Shown here piece after piece: positions 1 through 12,207 of a stretch of 64,000 nt of DNA. The stretch is from Eopsaltria australis (Eukaryota > Chordata > Aves > Passeriformes > Petroicidae). Made by a program: the position numbers and the translations under genes. Position 1 is the stretch's first letter, and each line of letters starts with the position of its first letter. The notes below the pieces were generated by a model. That model was not told the origin of the DNA. It made no database searches and worked only from the letters and a program-made list of their open reading frames with translations. Where the stretch lies: positions 27,871-91,870 of the forward strand of contig JAVTVJ010011175.1 of NCBI GenBank assembly GCA_034509425.1. Reading direction: 5' to 3'.

Positions 1-254
1 CATGCCTGCTGAACAAACTAGTCTCTTTTATCCAGACCCGTCTGGAACGGGCCAACATTCTGTTTTTAGAACATCAACAAATGCTGTAATCCAAACTGTA
101 AACACTGTCAATCGCAAGACTTTTCTAACTTGCCTTGCGAAATCTACTCAGGTATACCAAACCCCTTTTCCCTTGTCAAGTTACTACCTCATACCTCACT
201 TCAATACATGTATCTATGACTACCTCATTCATTTGTGAAAAAAGGGGGGGGAAG
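1..254 (+). mobile_element. 3' internal end of an endogenous retrovirus with polypurine tract
   Basis: The window opens inside a retroviral element. A 78-codon open frame (2-238) runs up to a classic polypurine tract, A6G8AAG at 238-254. An LTR-like start (TGTGG) follows directly. The peptide is too short and too diverged to assign to env or another gene. The rest of the element lies outside the window. Confidence 0.6.
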
Positions 255-590
255 TGTGGTAGATAGGGACAGGCGGACGGAAGATCTCGCGATGTGACGG
301 AAAGCAGAGGGCAGCATGGAATCCTTCTCCCTTCATTCCTGCATGATAAGAGATCACCCGATGAATGCAACTCCTCCTAACCCAGTAGTTTTCCACTCCT
401 TACTAACCCTAGCTATCCCACCGTCCCCTTTCTGACGTAGTGAAGCCCCCTAGACTATTTAACCTCATGAGATAAGATAATAAAGGCCATTTAACCATCC
501 ACCACATTAGTGTCTGTGAGTCCATGGCCCGAGTGGCTCGAGTGAGGCCGAGCTGCCGTGCTGTCGTTCTTAAACCAGGTCGCCTGCCTT
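255..590 (+). mobile_element. 3' LTR following the polypurine tract (right edge approximate)
   Basis: The LTR starts TGTGGTAG immediately after the polypurine tract. A polyadenylation signal AATAAA lies at 479-484, followed by a G/T-rich stretch, which is the layout expected of U3-R-U5. I could not find the matching CCACA end or a target-site duplication, so the right border is an estimate. Confidence 0.55.
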
Positions 591-1722
591 CATAGCAAGA
601 AGGCAACAGAGGGAGGACTCGAACTCCCGAGTTTGGTGCCAGCAGGCAGCAGCTTAAGCCACTGCCCCAACCTTGGCTCCAAGCCAAATTGCTGCTACTG
701 CAGCACTAAGCTCTCACGAGCTAAAGCAACCAGAAGGGGAAGTAGCAAGCCAGCCACAGCCCCCTTGGGACACTTTATTGAGCTCCAGAGATGCTAAACA
801 AATTACAAGAGGTCAACAATCTCTTGACCCCTCCCTCAGAGACTAAAACAAACAGAATACTGCTTTTATTCAGTTACTCACGTGCCTCCATGTCAGGTCC
901 AAGGATCCTTCGACTCTGATACCGTCTGGACTGTGGTCACAGCTTCCCCTTCCTGTGCTGGTGAAGAGAGGGGGCGAGGGCTGGATTTCCTCTGGGTCCA
1001 GGGGTTTTTTCAGAAGCCTCCCGTCCCAGCGGAGTGTCGCCAAAACTGATGCCTTACGAAAGGCTGACCTGAAACAGAAGCTGGACAGAGTTAAAAGAAT
1101 AAAAGAAGTATTTATTAAAACAAGGTACACTTTGGGCCATGCAGGAGTCTCGCAGAGACTACACCCAAAATGGACACCTAGCACGTGCTTTTTGGACAGA
1201 TATGCCTTCGGTCCATCTGCATATCAGAAACCCATTGTCCAATTACAGTTTCGGGTCCTGAAGTCCCATCCCCAGTTTGTCCCCTTCTTCTCTTTGCTGT
1301 TGTCCATGGATGTTTACATTTTGGGCTTTTGGAAAAACAGTATGTTCTTGAAACTCCGGCCCAGAGAGAAATTGTTTCATCTAAATAACAGTAACAGAAC
1401 ACTAGCTGACAATTTATGGAGTCATAGAGTCATACGCTAGAGCAGTCCTGATGTAGAAAAATAAAAAGTTAAAACCTAAGGCATCATTATGGTTAATATT
1501 TTACTTAAGAAATGTATATGCAAGCTCGTCGGTAAAAACAGCCTCATTTTATGTGTTGCTAAATGTTGACAAGAGCAGTCAACTGGAGGCAGTGGTGATG
1601 AAGAAGTTAGGTTAATATTTGTTAATAGCCTATTTATACTCTTATGTGCTGTACCTTCTCCAAGGTACTTGAGATGTAAACCATAGCATCACAAACAATG
1701 TTTAAGAAAAGTCATATTTTGT
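591..1722. other. Unclassified, probably antisense LTR-derived sequence
   Basis: No gene is recognised. Two AATAAA motifs on the minus strand (near 868 and 1110) and GC-rich blocks suggest degraded LTR material in reverse orientation. No terminal repeats or duplications could be matched. A tRNA-like B-box lies on the minus strand near 612-640, but it does not fold into a tRNA. From 1440 on the sequence is plain AT-rich DNA. Confidence 0.3.
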
Positions 1723-2303
1723 TGTGGTGGTTCCAAGTCCCCAGAAAACCCTTTTTCCCCCCACTGGGAAGCCCGGGGCTGGGGACTCCCCTGGGGCAGA
1801 GCCCGGGGTGGTTTGCCCTGTGGATGGGCCGGGCTTCCCGGGGGCTGGCTACACTGTCCTCAGCTGCCACTCTTCTGTCTTATCACCTTTAGGCTCCAGA
1901 ACTCTGTACTTGATTGTATTATCCCCTGCCAGTTTTCCCTGGTCCTCCCCCTTCCTTTCCCAGTTGGCTCCTGTCCCCCGACCCCTCCCTAGTTCCTCCC
2001 CCAAGCCCATCAGTGATTGGTTTGTAATCCCTCAATAAAAGTCTGATGCAGAAGGTGCCCCAGGTCTTTCACCTGGGTGCCCAGAGAGCTTGCAACAGGG
2101 TGTCTCTATTATCCCAGGTGAGAGAACCCTCCCTCCATACTCTGGCTCATTGGTTCAGTGGCTACCAAAAAGGGTGGACGAGCCTGCGGTAAAGGGCAAG
2201 AGCCCTGATGGCAGGGTACCCGCAGGGACACTGGCTGTAAACGCTGTAGGGCTGCTGTCCGAAACCCTGGTGGTCAGCTGGCCGGCCCAAGCCAACGGCC
2301 ACA
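1723..2303 (+). mobile_element. Solo LTR, 581 bp, gammaretrovirus-like layout
   Basis: The ends are inverted copies of each other, TGTGG at 1723 and CCACA at 2299-2303. AATAAA at about 2034-2039 is followed by a GT-rich U5. The pyrimidine-rich, CCCC-rich U3 resembles class I avian LTRs. No convincing target duplication is visible. ATTTTG occurs just outside both ends but is not exactly adjacent. Confidence 0.6.
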
Positions 2304-3523
2304 AGATTTTGCTGTAATTTTAACTTTGATGACTGGTTTCCGGGGAGAACTCTTAAAAAAAGAAAAGCAGTTGGGGTACATCATTGCATTATCCTTTTTT
2401 TCTGTTTACTTCTGTAAGCGAATTCTGTTTCACATTTTCCATTGTTATGGAGATACTTAGCTTCAAATTCAACATTTATTTATTCTGTTTTCATTTTGTT
2501 GAATAAAACTGAGGTAAAGGAATGGTGAAGGAGATTCATGAGGATTGAATTCTGAAAGGTGAAAGCGAAGATATTAATGGCTTTGGTTCTCATTGTTACT
2601 TTGGGGTCTATTTGTGCTGAATTGGTGTAATAGATCCAGGTCTGCATCACAAAAACAACAAGCAGGATAGGATCAGAAATGACAGGAAGACTTTAACTGC
2701 TCTCTTATCTTAACAGGAGGTTATCCATCCTGTGGTTTTATACATATGTTGACAGAATAATGTGTGTAATTTAGTAGTGCAGCTCTTGTTCAGGCTTCTT
2801 TGTGCAAGATCTTAGCCTTTGCAACCATTAGTCTAGAACATCTCAAAAGCAGTAATTTCACACAGACCCTGACTCTCTCTTGCATTAAAAGCTCTTTATA
2901 TTGTTCTGGCAGCATAAATAGGATTTAAAGGCGTTAATAATTCTTTTCTATTTTTTTTCATATGCTTCATAGCAGCCAATCTCTATGGAAAGAGAATCTA
3001 TGTAAAAACCAGCATAGATAAGAACTTTGGTTATACATTTTTAACAATTACCCTGCTGAAAAATCTTTTAAGTGGTGAGCTAGGGATACTCTCTGGTAGT
3101 TTAGGATTATTAGAAAAATGTTTCTGTGGGCAGAGAACATTTTTATAAAATGTCATTATAAAAAAAACCCAAACAACCCCCAAAACCAAACTCAGAAATG
3201 CTTTAGAGGAGATGTAGGAAAGTAAAGATTTACAGACATAGAGGAAAATGTGCAATGGGGAAAAACCAATACAAGGAGACATTGATTTTGGCAGTTCCCA
3301 GAATATTTTGAGTAGTGTGTTCTCTGGACAACAATTCCTGTTACAAAAAAGATCTTCTGTCTATGATGGCTTTGCAGATGTCTTCATATCATGAAATTAA
3401 TTGCATTCACAAAGTCTGCTGCTATAGATACACATTTTTGTATATGTAATGAAATTTGAACATTATCTAAGTGCTTATAAAGACAGCAAAAAAAGGGAAA
3501 AGACCCAGTAGTTAATATTTTAA
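2304..3523. other. No recognised feature
   Basis: AT-rich non-coding sequence, probably intron of the host gene. I see no exon with splice signals, no RNA gene and no intact repeat. Confidence 0.5.
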
Positions 3524-3978
3524 TGATGCCTGAAGGTTTTTTTGCTTTTTTCCTAAATACTTTTTACGCAATTCCCTATATTCACAAGTATTAGCATGCA
3601 TACTTGTGATGCTTTAGGTGATAATTTAGCCCAGGTCCATGGTGTTTAGTAGGCTGGGAGACTAAACACCCCTGAAACTACATAGAGTTAGAAGACCAAA
3701 CACTATTGTCGTAAGCACTCAAGGTCTCCTAGCAGGACAGATTCTGTAAACTAGAAGTTAGCCCACCCAAGCCCCTTATTGGACCCTCTTGTTAGATATG
3801 CTAATGTGTAAGGTCTTTAATTGTATACTTGATTGGGGGGTGGGAGGACATTTGCGACCCTGTCACCTGGGTGAAGCAATGCATCAAATGGGATCCTATT
3901 AAAATACCGAGGTAAATGACCCCCAACCCTCTAACCGTGTCTGAGCTTTTATTTCCTAAGACCAGGAAAAAGCAATCA
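3524..3978 (+). mobile_element. Solo LTR of the TGATGCC family (copy 1), TSD TTAA
   Basis: A 455-bp LTR starts TGATGCC and ends GCAATCA. It is flanked by the 4-bp duplication TTAA (3520-3523 and 3979-3982). It matches copies at 10131-10587 and, inverted, 45278-45734 over their whole length. A 4-bp duplication is usual for class I (gamma-like) ERVs. The copy is slightly diverged at its 3' terminus, since the other two end in GGCATCA. Confidence 0.88.
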
Positions 3979-4555
3979 TTAAGAAACCTGACAATGATTT
4001 GAGATCCAAGCCCATCATTTTTGGACATGTGGGGTTGAATGTTGCCCCAGTCCTAATGGTGTCTGTATCTTTCTAGGTGCTGTTCAGAGTGAACTCCAGA
4101 AAAGAATTTAGGATATGGGGCAGGGGGTACGGTAGATGCAATGCCATGTGATTTGTTACTGATGAGGTTTCGCCTCATCACCTTCATGGTGTTTACTAAG
4201 ATCCTGTGAGTATTGGACCATGTGGATTTACCAGAAGGAATCATGTATAGCCTGGAAAAGTTGTAGGGAGGAAGGTATTAACCTTAGTTGTGGATGATAT
4301 AGAACTCTCCTAATATATCTTGAAATTTTCAGTGTTTTTACATCTTCTAATGTCTAAGAACTTATTCCTGAAGACAGATATGTCATGGTTGGTTTTGATC
4401 TAGTGATTCGACTCGATCTAAAAGCTGGTCTTGATGATCGTAAAGGTCTTTGCCAGCCAAAATGATTTTATGATTCTGTATGTAACTGGAAGTTATAAAG
4501 GAGTTCTGTTTTGATTGCTCCAACAGAATATGATACATCTTAGCTTATATGCTAT
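3979..4555. other. No recognised feature
   Basis: Intron-like sequence. The segment 4020-4260 has moderate complexity and short open frames but no family I recognise. Confidence 0.4.
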
Positions 4556-4800
4556 TCATAGAATAATAGAATCATCAGGGTTGGAAGAGACCTTGAGCTC
4601 ATCAAGTCCAACCATCAACCCAGCATCACCACTGTGACCTCTAAACCACTAAATTTTATCACCCAGATCCAGATGCCTCTTAAACTCTTTGAGGGATGGT
4701 GACTCCACTATCTCCCTGGGCAACCTGTTCCAATGCCTGACCACTCTAACAGTGAAATACTATCAGGTTATGTCTGTTACTGGCAAAACGTTTTCTCTTA
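4556..4800 (-). mobile_element. CR1 LINE 3' fragment, antisense
   Basis: The block carries the reverse complement of a CR1 3' end: a TAGAATCAT-like tail at 4560, then the conserved GGTTGGAAGAGACC and the CCAACC/CCTGTTCCAATGCC stretch. CR1 elements are the dominant LINEs of bird genomes and are usually 5'-truncated, as here. Confidence 0.9.
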
Positions 4801-5562
4801 CTGCTGTTTTGTCACTTTCATAATGCAGTGCCTACAAATTCAGAAAATAGTCAGAGTGCAATCTTGTTTAACTGAAGCAAAAATTGATAACTACTGATTT
4901 ATGTCTCTGACATAGTGAAAAATGAAGTATCTATTTTAATAAAATCATGAAGTGGTGAATATAATTAGTATTTTTAAATAATATTGCTCCATACCACAGT
5001 GTTCCTTTGGCTTTCTCTGCAATTTGACTTCAAGACGCAAAAGTTTTTAGCACAGATGTGAGACATTTTCAAGTAGAAAAGGATGAAAGGGACTGTTTGG
5101 TATGTGTGGATATTTGTTTTAAACTTATCTTTCTCTGTATATGATTTTTTCTTGTATTAGGTGTTGAATTTTTTTCATAATATTGGAACATAGCAGTCAT
5201 TTGTATTATGTGGTTACCATTAACCTGAGGAGAAAATGATCTTTGACATGCATTGGATACCTGCTTGCCTAAGGTGTACTCAATATGTCTGTAGTCATCA
5301 TTGTAATTTGTATGAGGTTAGGAATTACAGTTTTATTTTTATACTCTCAAATGGCAGCACGATAATCTTCTTTTGTTTAAAACCCCCCCAGACAAAAAGG
5401 AAGTGAAAAAAATAGATATCAGTTGAAAATCTTGCATTATTCAGTTAAGGTACTTTGAGTTTTCTGATTGAAAACTGAATTCTTTTTCAAAGAGCCAGAT
5501 GGACCATTTCACATCATTGCTGTGAGCAAGATTTTAGGTGACTTCTGTTGTCCATCACATAG
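4801..5562. other. No recognised feature
   Basis: AT-rich intron-like DNA. No splice-bounded open frame and no repeat were found. Confidence 0.4.
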
Positions 5563-5681
5563 GGATTCTGACCTCTGCTTTGGAAAGCCTGTTGGTCACA
5601 CACCACACACTCACTCTCGAGTACACAGTGAGTCAAATTGACTCACAGGGACAGAGCAATGAGATTGTGCAGTCAGATTTT
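5563..5681 (+). pseudogene. CFAP54: CFAP54 exon (119 nt), frame open
   Basis: The exon is preceded by a cacatag acceptor and followed by donor GTAATG. Its frame (two leading bases, then 39 codons) reads ILTSALESLLVTHH onward without a stop and ends at a codon boundary, matching the start of the next exon. Confidence 0.75.
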
Positions 5682-6367
5682 GTAATGTCTATTGAGACTG
5701 GACTTTCTTGCATGCAATGTAATTATTTTCTGTGTTGCATATCAGGGACTTCTGTCTCTCTGCACTTGCTCCTCTTCTTTCTTAGGACAGTCCTGTAGAC
5801 AGTAACTGAGCTAAAGATATTTTTCCTCATTTGCATCAATGGAAGTCAGTCATGATGCAACACTTGTAGCACTACATTACACTAATATTTGTTTCTAAAC
5901 ACCAGAAACACAAAAAAATAGAAATCAAAACCTAAAAATTTCTTTCTAGTCATTATTGAGGTACCAGAAATGGATACTGATCCTGCTCTACAATTAGACT
6001 TTTATGTGCTTTCGAATTTTGTGTAATGTTCCTGTTTGAGTGGAATAAAATCCAAACTCTTAGAATTATTATTCATAACAAATATAGTATATATATATAT
6101 GTTTATGGAGTCTCACATAAAAATTGGTTTAATATTCAGTGGTTGAAATAATTTTTATATGTATTAAAATGTAAATCATAAATGGCTTCCTGTTATTAAA
6201 AATATGTATCTACCCTTCAAACAAACTTCTGTTTAGAATGTTACTACTATTTGTAATTTATTTTTATTAATTTAATTTATTTTAGACTGGTGTTGCCCTG
6301 TTGCCTTGTTTGTAGTAAAGTATGTTACTCAGGAAGTAACATTTTTCTTGCTTTTGGAACTTGTTAG
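5682..6367. other. Intron, no other feature
   Basis: AT-rich intron. A short (AT)n run lies near 6088-6102. Confidence 0.5.
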
Positions 6368-6506
6368 GACTCCAACACTGAAAGTGTTCAAGTGCCTCCC
6401 CATGTAACAGCACAGGGGCACCTGAATGTGCATTTGTGGCTGAGGTGTCGAGCAGTGTTAGTGACTGCACTCGTGACACAGATATGTGGTGTTGGTGATG
6501 TGAAAG
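6368..6506 (+). pseudogene. CFAP54: CFAP54 exon (139 nt), frame open
   Basis: The acceptor is ttgttag and the donor is GTACTA. Forty-six codons starting DSNTESVQVPP are open and leave one base, which joins the GA at the start of the exon at 7413. Helix-rich content agrees with the alpha-solenoid character of CFAP54. Confidence 0.8.
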
Positions 6507-7412
6507 GTACTACTCTTTCTTGCTTTAGATTTTGGGATTATAATGGGCAAGTGAGCCTATACAGACACAATTCTTACTCATAGTTAAAAGATATTAGCAT
6601 TCATTCTGGGGCTGTATTATCACTGAACAATTCTTTGTATTAAATTCATCCAATCCAATAAGGAAAATATATTTATGAGTACATTCTCTCCTAGAACATG
6701 AAAACAGAAGGTATTATATTAATTTTCATTTAATGGTCATTATCTTTTTATAATTGTGTCTAAAAGTTTCAAATGTTCTAGTGTAATTAAGAAAGTATGA
6801 TTGTTTTAAAAAGCCCCGTTGCTGAGTACTTCTGGTTTTAAAAGTCTCAAAATATTTTTGGCTTTCTATATCTCCAATAAATGAAATATTCCCACATAGC
6901 TCCTAAAAATGTTCCAGATTATTTTTTTAAAGATTTAAGAGAGAGATATTGCAAAATACATTTATTAAAATTTGGTTATGAATAAAATGGTTTTCATTCT
7001 TTGGTTCTATGAACTCTGATGCTCACTTAAATATCAAAATCAGTATAAGTCTGTTGCCAAACCCTTACTTAATCCGTTCTGGATAATTGCTTGGAAGGCT
7101 GTTACTATTTTGGGATTTTAATTAAAATCAGATTTTTGAATAAGTAGAACAGATCTAAAATATCTTAATATTTATGTTGGTGGCTTGCATAAAAAGCATA
7201 CATTTGGATGAACTTAAACAGTGCAGTTTAGAAACTAAGTGATTTTTCTTTGTTTTAAAAGTAAATTTGACACAAATTTGATAAAATTGTACATGTGCAA
7301 TGTGGAATTTATAATGTCACAGTTTCTGTAACAGTGTAGAAATACTTAAGAATGGTAGAACACAAAGTCTTTTCTATTGTATTTTTACTATTCATAAATT
7401 CTCTTCTTTTAG

Positions 7413-7570
7413 GAAATGATGTGGCTGAGCACAGAAGTGTGATAAAAGAAGCAATATTAGAGGAAGAAGCCTTTGGTGATATTGAGACTCAGGCTGAAAT
7501 GATGGTGCAAGCTGCTATTCTTGACCTGCAAGAAAAACGCCCTGTGGCAGACATTAAACTTCTTTTGCAG
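7413..7570 (+). pseudogene. CFAP54: CFAP54 exon (158 nt), frame open
   Basis: The acceptor is ctcttcttttag. The exon ends CAG before GTTTGA. It reads NDVAEHRSVIKEAILEEEAF onward, a strongly helical acidic stretch, with no stop. It ends in phase 0. Confidence 0.88.
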
Positions 7571-7765
7571 GTTTGAGCACAAAGGAGAAACTGATCGCTT
7601 TTCTTTGATGCATTATTTTGTGTAGTCAGAACAGCTGATGGCAGCATTAAATAAGCTTGAAATAGTGCCTCTAAAATAGACTTTTTTTTACTTTGTGTGA
7701 TTTGTCCTCATAAATAGACAGGAAGATAGTAACTGCCTTGGTTTATGTTGTCTATGTCCAAACAG

Positions 7766-7951
7766 AATATCATCAGTTTACTCCAAGAGGATACATCAAT
7801 TTCCATGCTAGTTTCTTTCACTCTTGTGAAAAGTATGCTTCTGTTGGCAGACATACTGCCACTGCAAAGAGTGGAAGATTCAGAACGTTGCTCTTCTGCA
7901 GTGGATCCATTAAACTTGCTTGTTCTGGCACATGAGCTTACCATCGAAGCA
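7766..7951 (+). pseudogene. CFAP54: CFAP54 exon (186 nt), frame open
   Basis: The exon has a consensus donor GTGAGT and is exactly 62 codons. It reads NIISLLQEDTS through LLVLAHELTIEA without interruption. The acceptor (tatgtccaaacag) is weaker than average but in phase. Confidence 0.88.
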
Positions 7952-8666
7952 GTGAGTACATGTTGGTGCATTTCCAAATCCTTCCAACAGCCTTAATTAT
8001 TTATCCTGGAAGCTATTTTACCAGTTTATTAAAAAGGGCTATTCCTAGTAACTGATCACTTCAGTTTTAACTATGTTGGAATAGTGTAAAGAAGTAGTTC
8101 ATCTTACCAAACTCTTTATCCATACTCATCATGCATGCTCACATGTGTAGTCTGGTATTTTCACAGAATTTAAAAATATTGAATAGTTGCAAAATACACA
8201 TCCAGATGTGAAAAATGAAATAGGTAGTTTGACTTTTAAAGAGATGCAGAACACTCACTTTTCCCATTTGCAATGAAGAACATGTTCGTACTCAACACCT
8301 CAGGGAGAGTGTAGATCTCATTAAATTCCTAACTCTTAAGCATTCAAGAATTGAGCTCTGTGTCTTAGATTAATTTGAACAGGGACAATCTATATAAAGT
8401 AGCATGATATTTTGGGTTGATGGATTGTTACAATTGGTACGACGAAATAATTTCCATTTAAAAATTTAAATATGTAATTAAAAAAATAAATCTAAAGACA
8501 TGAATTTTGTGAGAGTACTAAACCATTTACCTATTTGGGATCCAAAAATAGATAGGCATTTTTACCTGAACTTGGTACAGGTTAAAGAGAAAAGTTTTTA
8601 GATCAAACTCTTTCCTCATATTTTCTAAAACAGAAGTTTAATCCATTGAAATATTTATTTCCCTAA
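7952..8666. other. Intron, no other feature
   Basis: AT-rich intron. Nothing is recognised before the LTR target duplication at 8662-8666. Confidence 0.5.
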
Positions 8667-9364
8667 TGTCCTAGTTTAGGGCAAATGTTAGGAGAAAACC
8701 TCCGAGGGGGTCTCCTCTAGAAAAGCCAATTCCAGTTGCCCCTCCCCCAAACCGGCTCGGGAAAAGATTTCCTTAGAGAAAAAGTGGAAAAAAACTATTT
8801 ATTTAACAAGCAGAATATTCACAAGCATGGAAAAAAATTGAATGATATAAAACAATGAAACCTCTCCTTTCTCTGAAGAGATGGTAGATCCAGGGAGTCC
8901 TTCTGTGCGTGTGGCTCTGTCAGCCTCAGTCCCTCCAGAGGCTGGGGCCAATGGCCAGGCCTAGCTGCAGAGTCGGGGAGCCCCCGGGGGATTGTCCTGA
9001 TGTCTTGGACCACAGAGATGCTGACCAGTCCCAGAAGGAAAAAACAAAACAGCAAAAGGAACAAAGTCTCTCTCTCCCTGCAAAAGCCGAGAGATCTCCA
9101 AGAGCACTCCGCTGCGAACTTCGAGAGCACGCAGAGAGCTTATCTCTCTTTCACTGTCCCCGCTTTGAGCGCAGTCTCTGAAGGAATTTCTGGGGGAGTA
9201 AGGTGCAACTCCTGTAGACAAACTGTGCGTGTTTTCTCTCCCCCCCTTCACTCTCTTCACTCTCTCTGTCTCTCTGGGCCTAACTTAAAGCTACAGAACT
9301 TAATATCCGGCATAAGCAGGACAGATGATTGGGGATACAAGCATCATACAGTCAACCCAGGACA
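8667..9364 (-). mobile_element. Solo LTR, 698 bp, antisense, TSD CCTAA
   Basis: The ends TGTCC and GGACA are inverted repeats. The 5-bp duplication CCTAA sits exactly outside them (8662-8666 and 9365-9369). AATAAA lies on the minus strand (8798-8803), so the LTR reads opposite to CFAP54. No coding sequence remains. The short open frames inside are chance. Confidence 0.9.
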
Positions 9365-9881
9365 CCTAAGTAATAAAGAATCATATGAATCACTTCAGAC
9401 TCAAACTTTCAACTGTGAGACTTGCTAGCCTTCAAGTGGATTGACACTTTACAGTGTCTCCCCATTGTCTTATCTCCATGAATGAAAGGTTTGACTGGTC
9501 CAAACATGCTAATTTCTTTTTCTTTTCTGGCCTTTACCAGATGTCAGATTTCTTTGTAGAAATGACAGTTTCTTTCCAGGGCTGTGGTTATTATGAGATC
9601 TATTTCTTAAAGACTGATTTGAGGTTTCTTTTAAAAACCAAAGCTTAAAGTTATTAAATTCAATCAAGAGTTCATTAAAATTGTTTGTTTGCATCACAAG
9701 ACTCTTCTGCAAGACAAGTACACACTAAAGTAAAGGAGTTCAGGAATACTGAGTCCTTTTCTAGCACTCTTTTACAAGACACTTGAGTTACAGGGTTTTG
9801 CAATACCTAACTTAGTTTTTTCAAACTGCTATTTAATTTGTTGTGTGCAACTTGGTTTTACTGAGGATTCTCTTTTCATAG

Positions 9882-10005
9882 GTTTTTGTTTGGGATGTAC
9901 CCATTGAATGGCAAAGAGAGAGCACATTGGCGTGACTGGTCTTACCTGCAAAGAATATCTACCTGCCACATATTCACTTGTTAGCCCAAGTCAAAATGAA
10001 AATTG
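9882..10005 (+). pseudogene. CFAP54: CFAP54 exon (124 nt) with in-frame stop
   Basis: The acceptor is cttttcatag and the donor is GTAAGA. In the phase set by the neighbouring exons it reads VFVWDVPIEWQRESTLA, then TGA at 9933-9935, then LVLPAKNIYLPHIHLLAQ. Both sides of the stop are coherent coding sequence in one frame. The TGA is therefore a nonsense change, for example from CGA, rather than an exon edge. Confidence 0.85.
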
Positions 10006-10130
10006 GTAAGAAAAACACAACTCATTATTTTTAAGTTTTAGTTAATTTTCACTCATATTTTATGAATGGGTTGATTGGTGTAGCTTGGGTTTCTTTTGAA
10101 TGGCCTAGGTAAACCTCAGTGGCATCATAC

Positions 10131-10587
10131 TGATGCCTGAAGGATTTTTTCTGCTTTTTCTCTGAATATTTCTTACACTGTTCCCTACATTCACAAGTAT
10201 TAGCATGCATACTTGTGATGCTTTAGGTGATAGTTTAGCCTGGTTTCATGGTGTTTAGGAGGCCGGTAGACTAAACACCCCTGAAACTACGTAGAGTTGG
10301 AGACCAAACACCCTGTTTTCGTGAGCCCTCAAGGTCTCCTAGTAGGATAGATTTTGTAAACTAGAAGTTAGCCCACCCAGGCCCCTTATTGGGCCCTCTG
10401 GTTAGATAAGCTAATGTGTAGAGTCTTTAATTGTATACTCTATTGGGGGGAGGGGGTTTTTTGCGGCGTGTTCTACCTGGACGGCAGAAGCCATCGAACG
10501 GGATCCTATTAAAATACCGAGGCAAACAACCCCCAACCCTTTCACTGTGTCTGAGTCTTTATTTCCTAAGACCAGAAAAAGGCATCA
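10131..10587 (+). mobile_element. Solo LTR of the TGATGCC family (copy 2), TSD ATAC
   Basis: A 457-bp LTR with perfect 7-bp terminal inverted repeats TGATGCC and GGCATCA, and duplication ATAC at 10127-10130 and 10588-10591. It is closely similar to copy 1 at 3524. This copy defines the family ends cleanly. Confidence 0.93.
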
Positions 10588-10771
10588 ATACAACAGTGAA
10601 ACAATATTATAGTTTTGTATTTATATCCATCAATCACTTGAATTTTTGGGAATTGGATTGTAACAGTAAATATGTAGCAGCATTTATTCTAAGGAATTTG
10701 ATCATTTTTGCATAGATTGGTTGTCTGCTAAATAATTTACAAAGAACTGTTTTGGTTTTTTCTTTCTTTAG

Positions 10772-10927
10772 GACACACATTAGCTGCAAAAGTAGCTTTT
10801 ACAGCTGCAAGGAGAGATCACTTACAATTGCTACATGCTCTCAGGCATTTAGAAACAGCATTGAAACTTTGCAGAGCATCTGCAACAAGAAAATTAGCTA
10901 TGAAAGCTGAACTTCTTTTTCAGACAG
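10772..10927 (+). pseudogene. CFAP54: CFAP54 exon (156 nt), frame open
   Basis: The acceptor is tctttctttag and the donor is GTAAAT. It reads HTLAAKVAFTAARRDHLQ onward to LLFQT with no stop. It starts by completing a glycine codon with the preceding exon and ends in phase 1. Confidence 0.92.
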
Positions 10928-11948
10928 GTAAATAAACCCCTGTTTGTACATCCCGAGTGCCATCCTAAGCAATGTTATGCATGGTGTCTCTTAAAATGGA
11001 GACATTTTACTGTAAAACTAGAATAGGTTTGGATATTTCTCACTGTCTGGATGCAGATCTTTCTCCTGTGTTTAGTACTGCACCACAGTAGTTCAGTATG
11101 CATTATTTTACAAATAATTTCCAATTGCATTAGAACTATTTTCATCTGTATATTATCAGGGATCTTAGGGAGTGGCCAATGAGATTAAGGACATTATGTT
11201 TTGCTCCAAGAGGTGTTGGTTTGTGAGGATCCCAGCCAGAAAGACATTGAAGACTGTAATGTATCTCTTAGAATGCCATTTTTTGGAATTAACACTATAA
11301 AAAAAAAAGAAAAAAGAGTATAAATAATCTTCTATTGAGAACTCCAAACTGTGCAGTATTGAACATGCTCCTAATCCGGGTGTAGCACAACATGCAAATC
11401 CTGTCTGTGAAAAAGTTGCTTCATTTTGGTCTTTTAGCTATTCTTGAGAGAAAACAGTGCTATTCATCTTTTCTACTGTCAAACAAAAAGCATGTTCACA
11501 TAAGAACCTCTTGCTTCACTTTTACAGAAAGGTACTGAGAAGATGCTGCCAACAGGGTTTTCTGTTACAGCGATCTGGCTGTGTTTATCCTGGGAGATGT
11601 GCCCAGCACAACACGGGCCAGAGGGCCATACTGTGTGTGCAGCACAGCACAGGCCTGTGCCTGCTCATTAACTCCTCATATACAGTGGTCTGCTAATTGG
11701 GATCAGGAAATGTTAGGGGTCATTATGATTCCCAAATTCAGTTATTTTAGCTACTCTGTGAAGAGAGCTATTATACAACCTTGTGCATTGCCTTTTAAAC
11801 AAACCGGAAAAGATTTTGCTCATCAGGAGAAGAATAGATAATGTACTGTGTTGTTTAATTTTTCTGGAGGACAAAACAGATTGGGTGGGTCTTACAGAAG
11901 AAAAATTAATAACATCTTGAAAGTCTACTTTCTGTATTTATATCTAAG
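10928..11948. other. Intron, no other feature
   Basis: An A-rich run lies near 11297-11315. No repeat family is recognised. Confidence 0.5.
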
Positions 11949-12057
11949 GTGAGATACAATGCCAGATAGCTGAAGCAGGCTATAACAAGTCATCTCAAGC
12001 TGTTGAAATCTTGTTGGAAGCTATTAAGCTCAGCCAGCAACATGGTCAAAAATATGA
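11949..12057 (+). pseudogene. CFAP54: CFAP54 exon (109 nt), frame open
   Basis: The acceptor is ttatatctaag and the donor is GTAAGA. It reads EIQCQIAEAGYNKSSQAVEI onward and ends in phase 2, matching the single leading base of the next exon. Confidence 0.92.
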
Positions 12058-12207
12058 GTAAGATTCTAGCTATATAATTTTGAAAAGAATTTAAATCATA
12101 CATGAATATAATTTTTAAACAGTTTTTTGAGATTTGGTCTGGGACTTCTATTATGGAGGATCTTTTATGTTTTAGAGAATTTTTTTCAGTAGGGAACAGC
12201 TAGTGGA

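Noticed and set aside
600..690. tRNA- or SINE-like sequence on the minus strand (GGGAGTTCGAGTCC)
   Set aside because: The B-box is good, but the acceptor stem and D-arm do not form. A tRNA gene cannot be supported.
870..1440. Overlapping ORFs of 104 and 161 codons on opposite strands
   Set aside because: No domain or family resemblance. They lie in repeat-like sequence with reverse polyadenylation signals.
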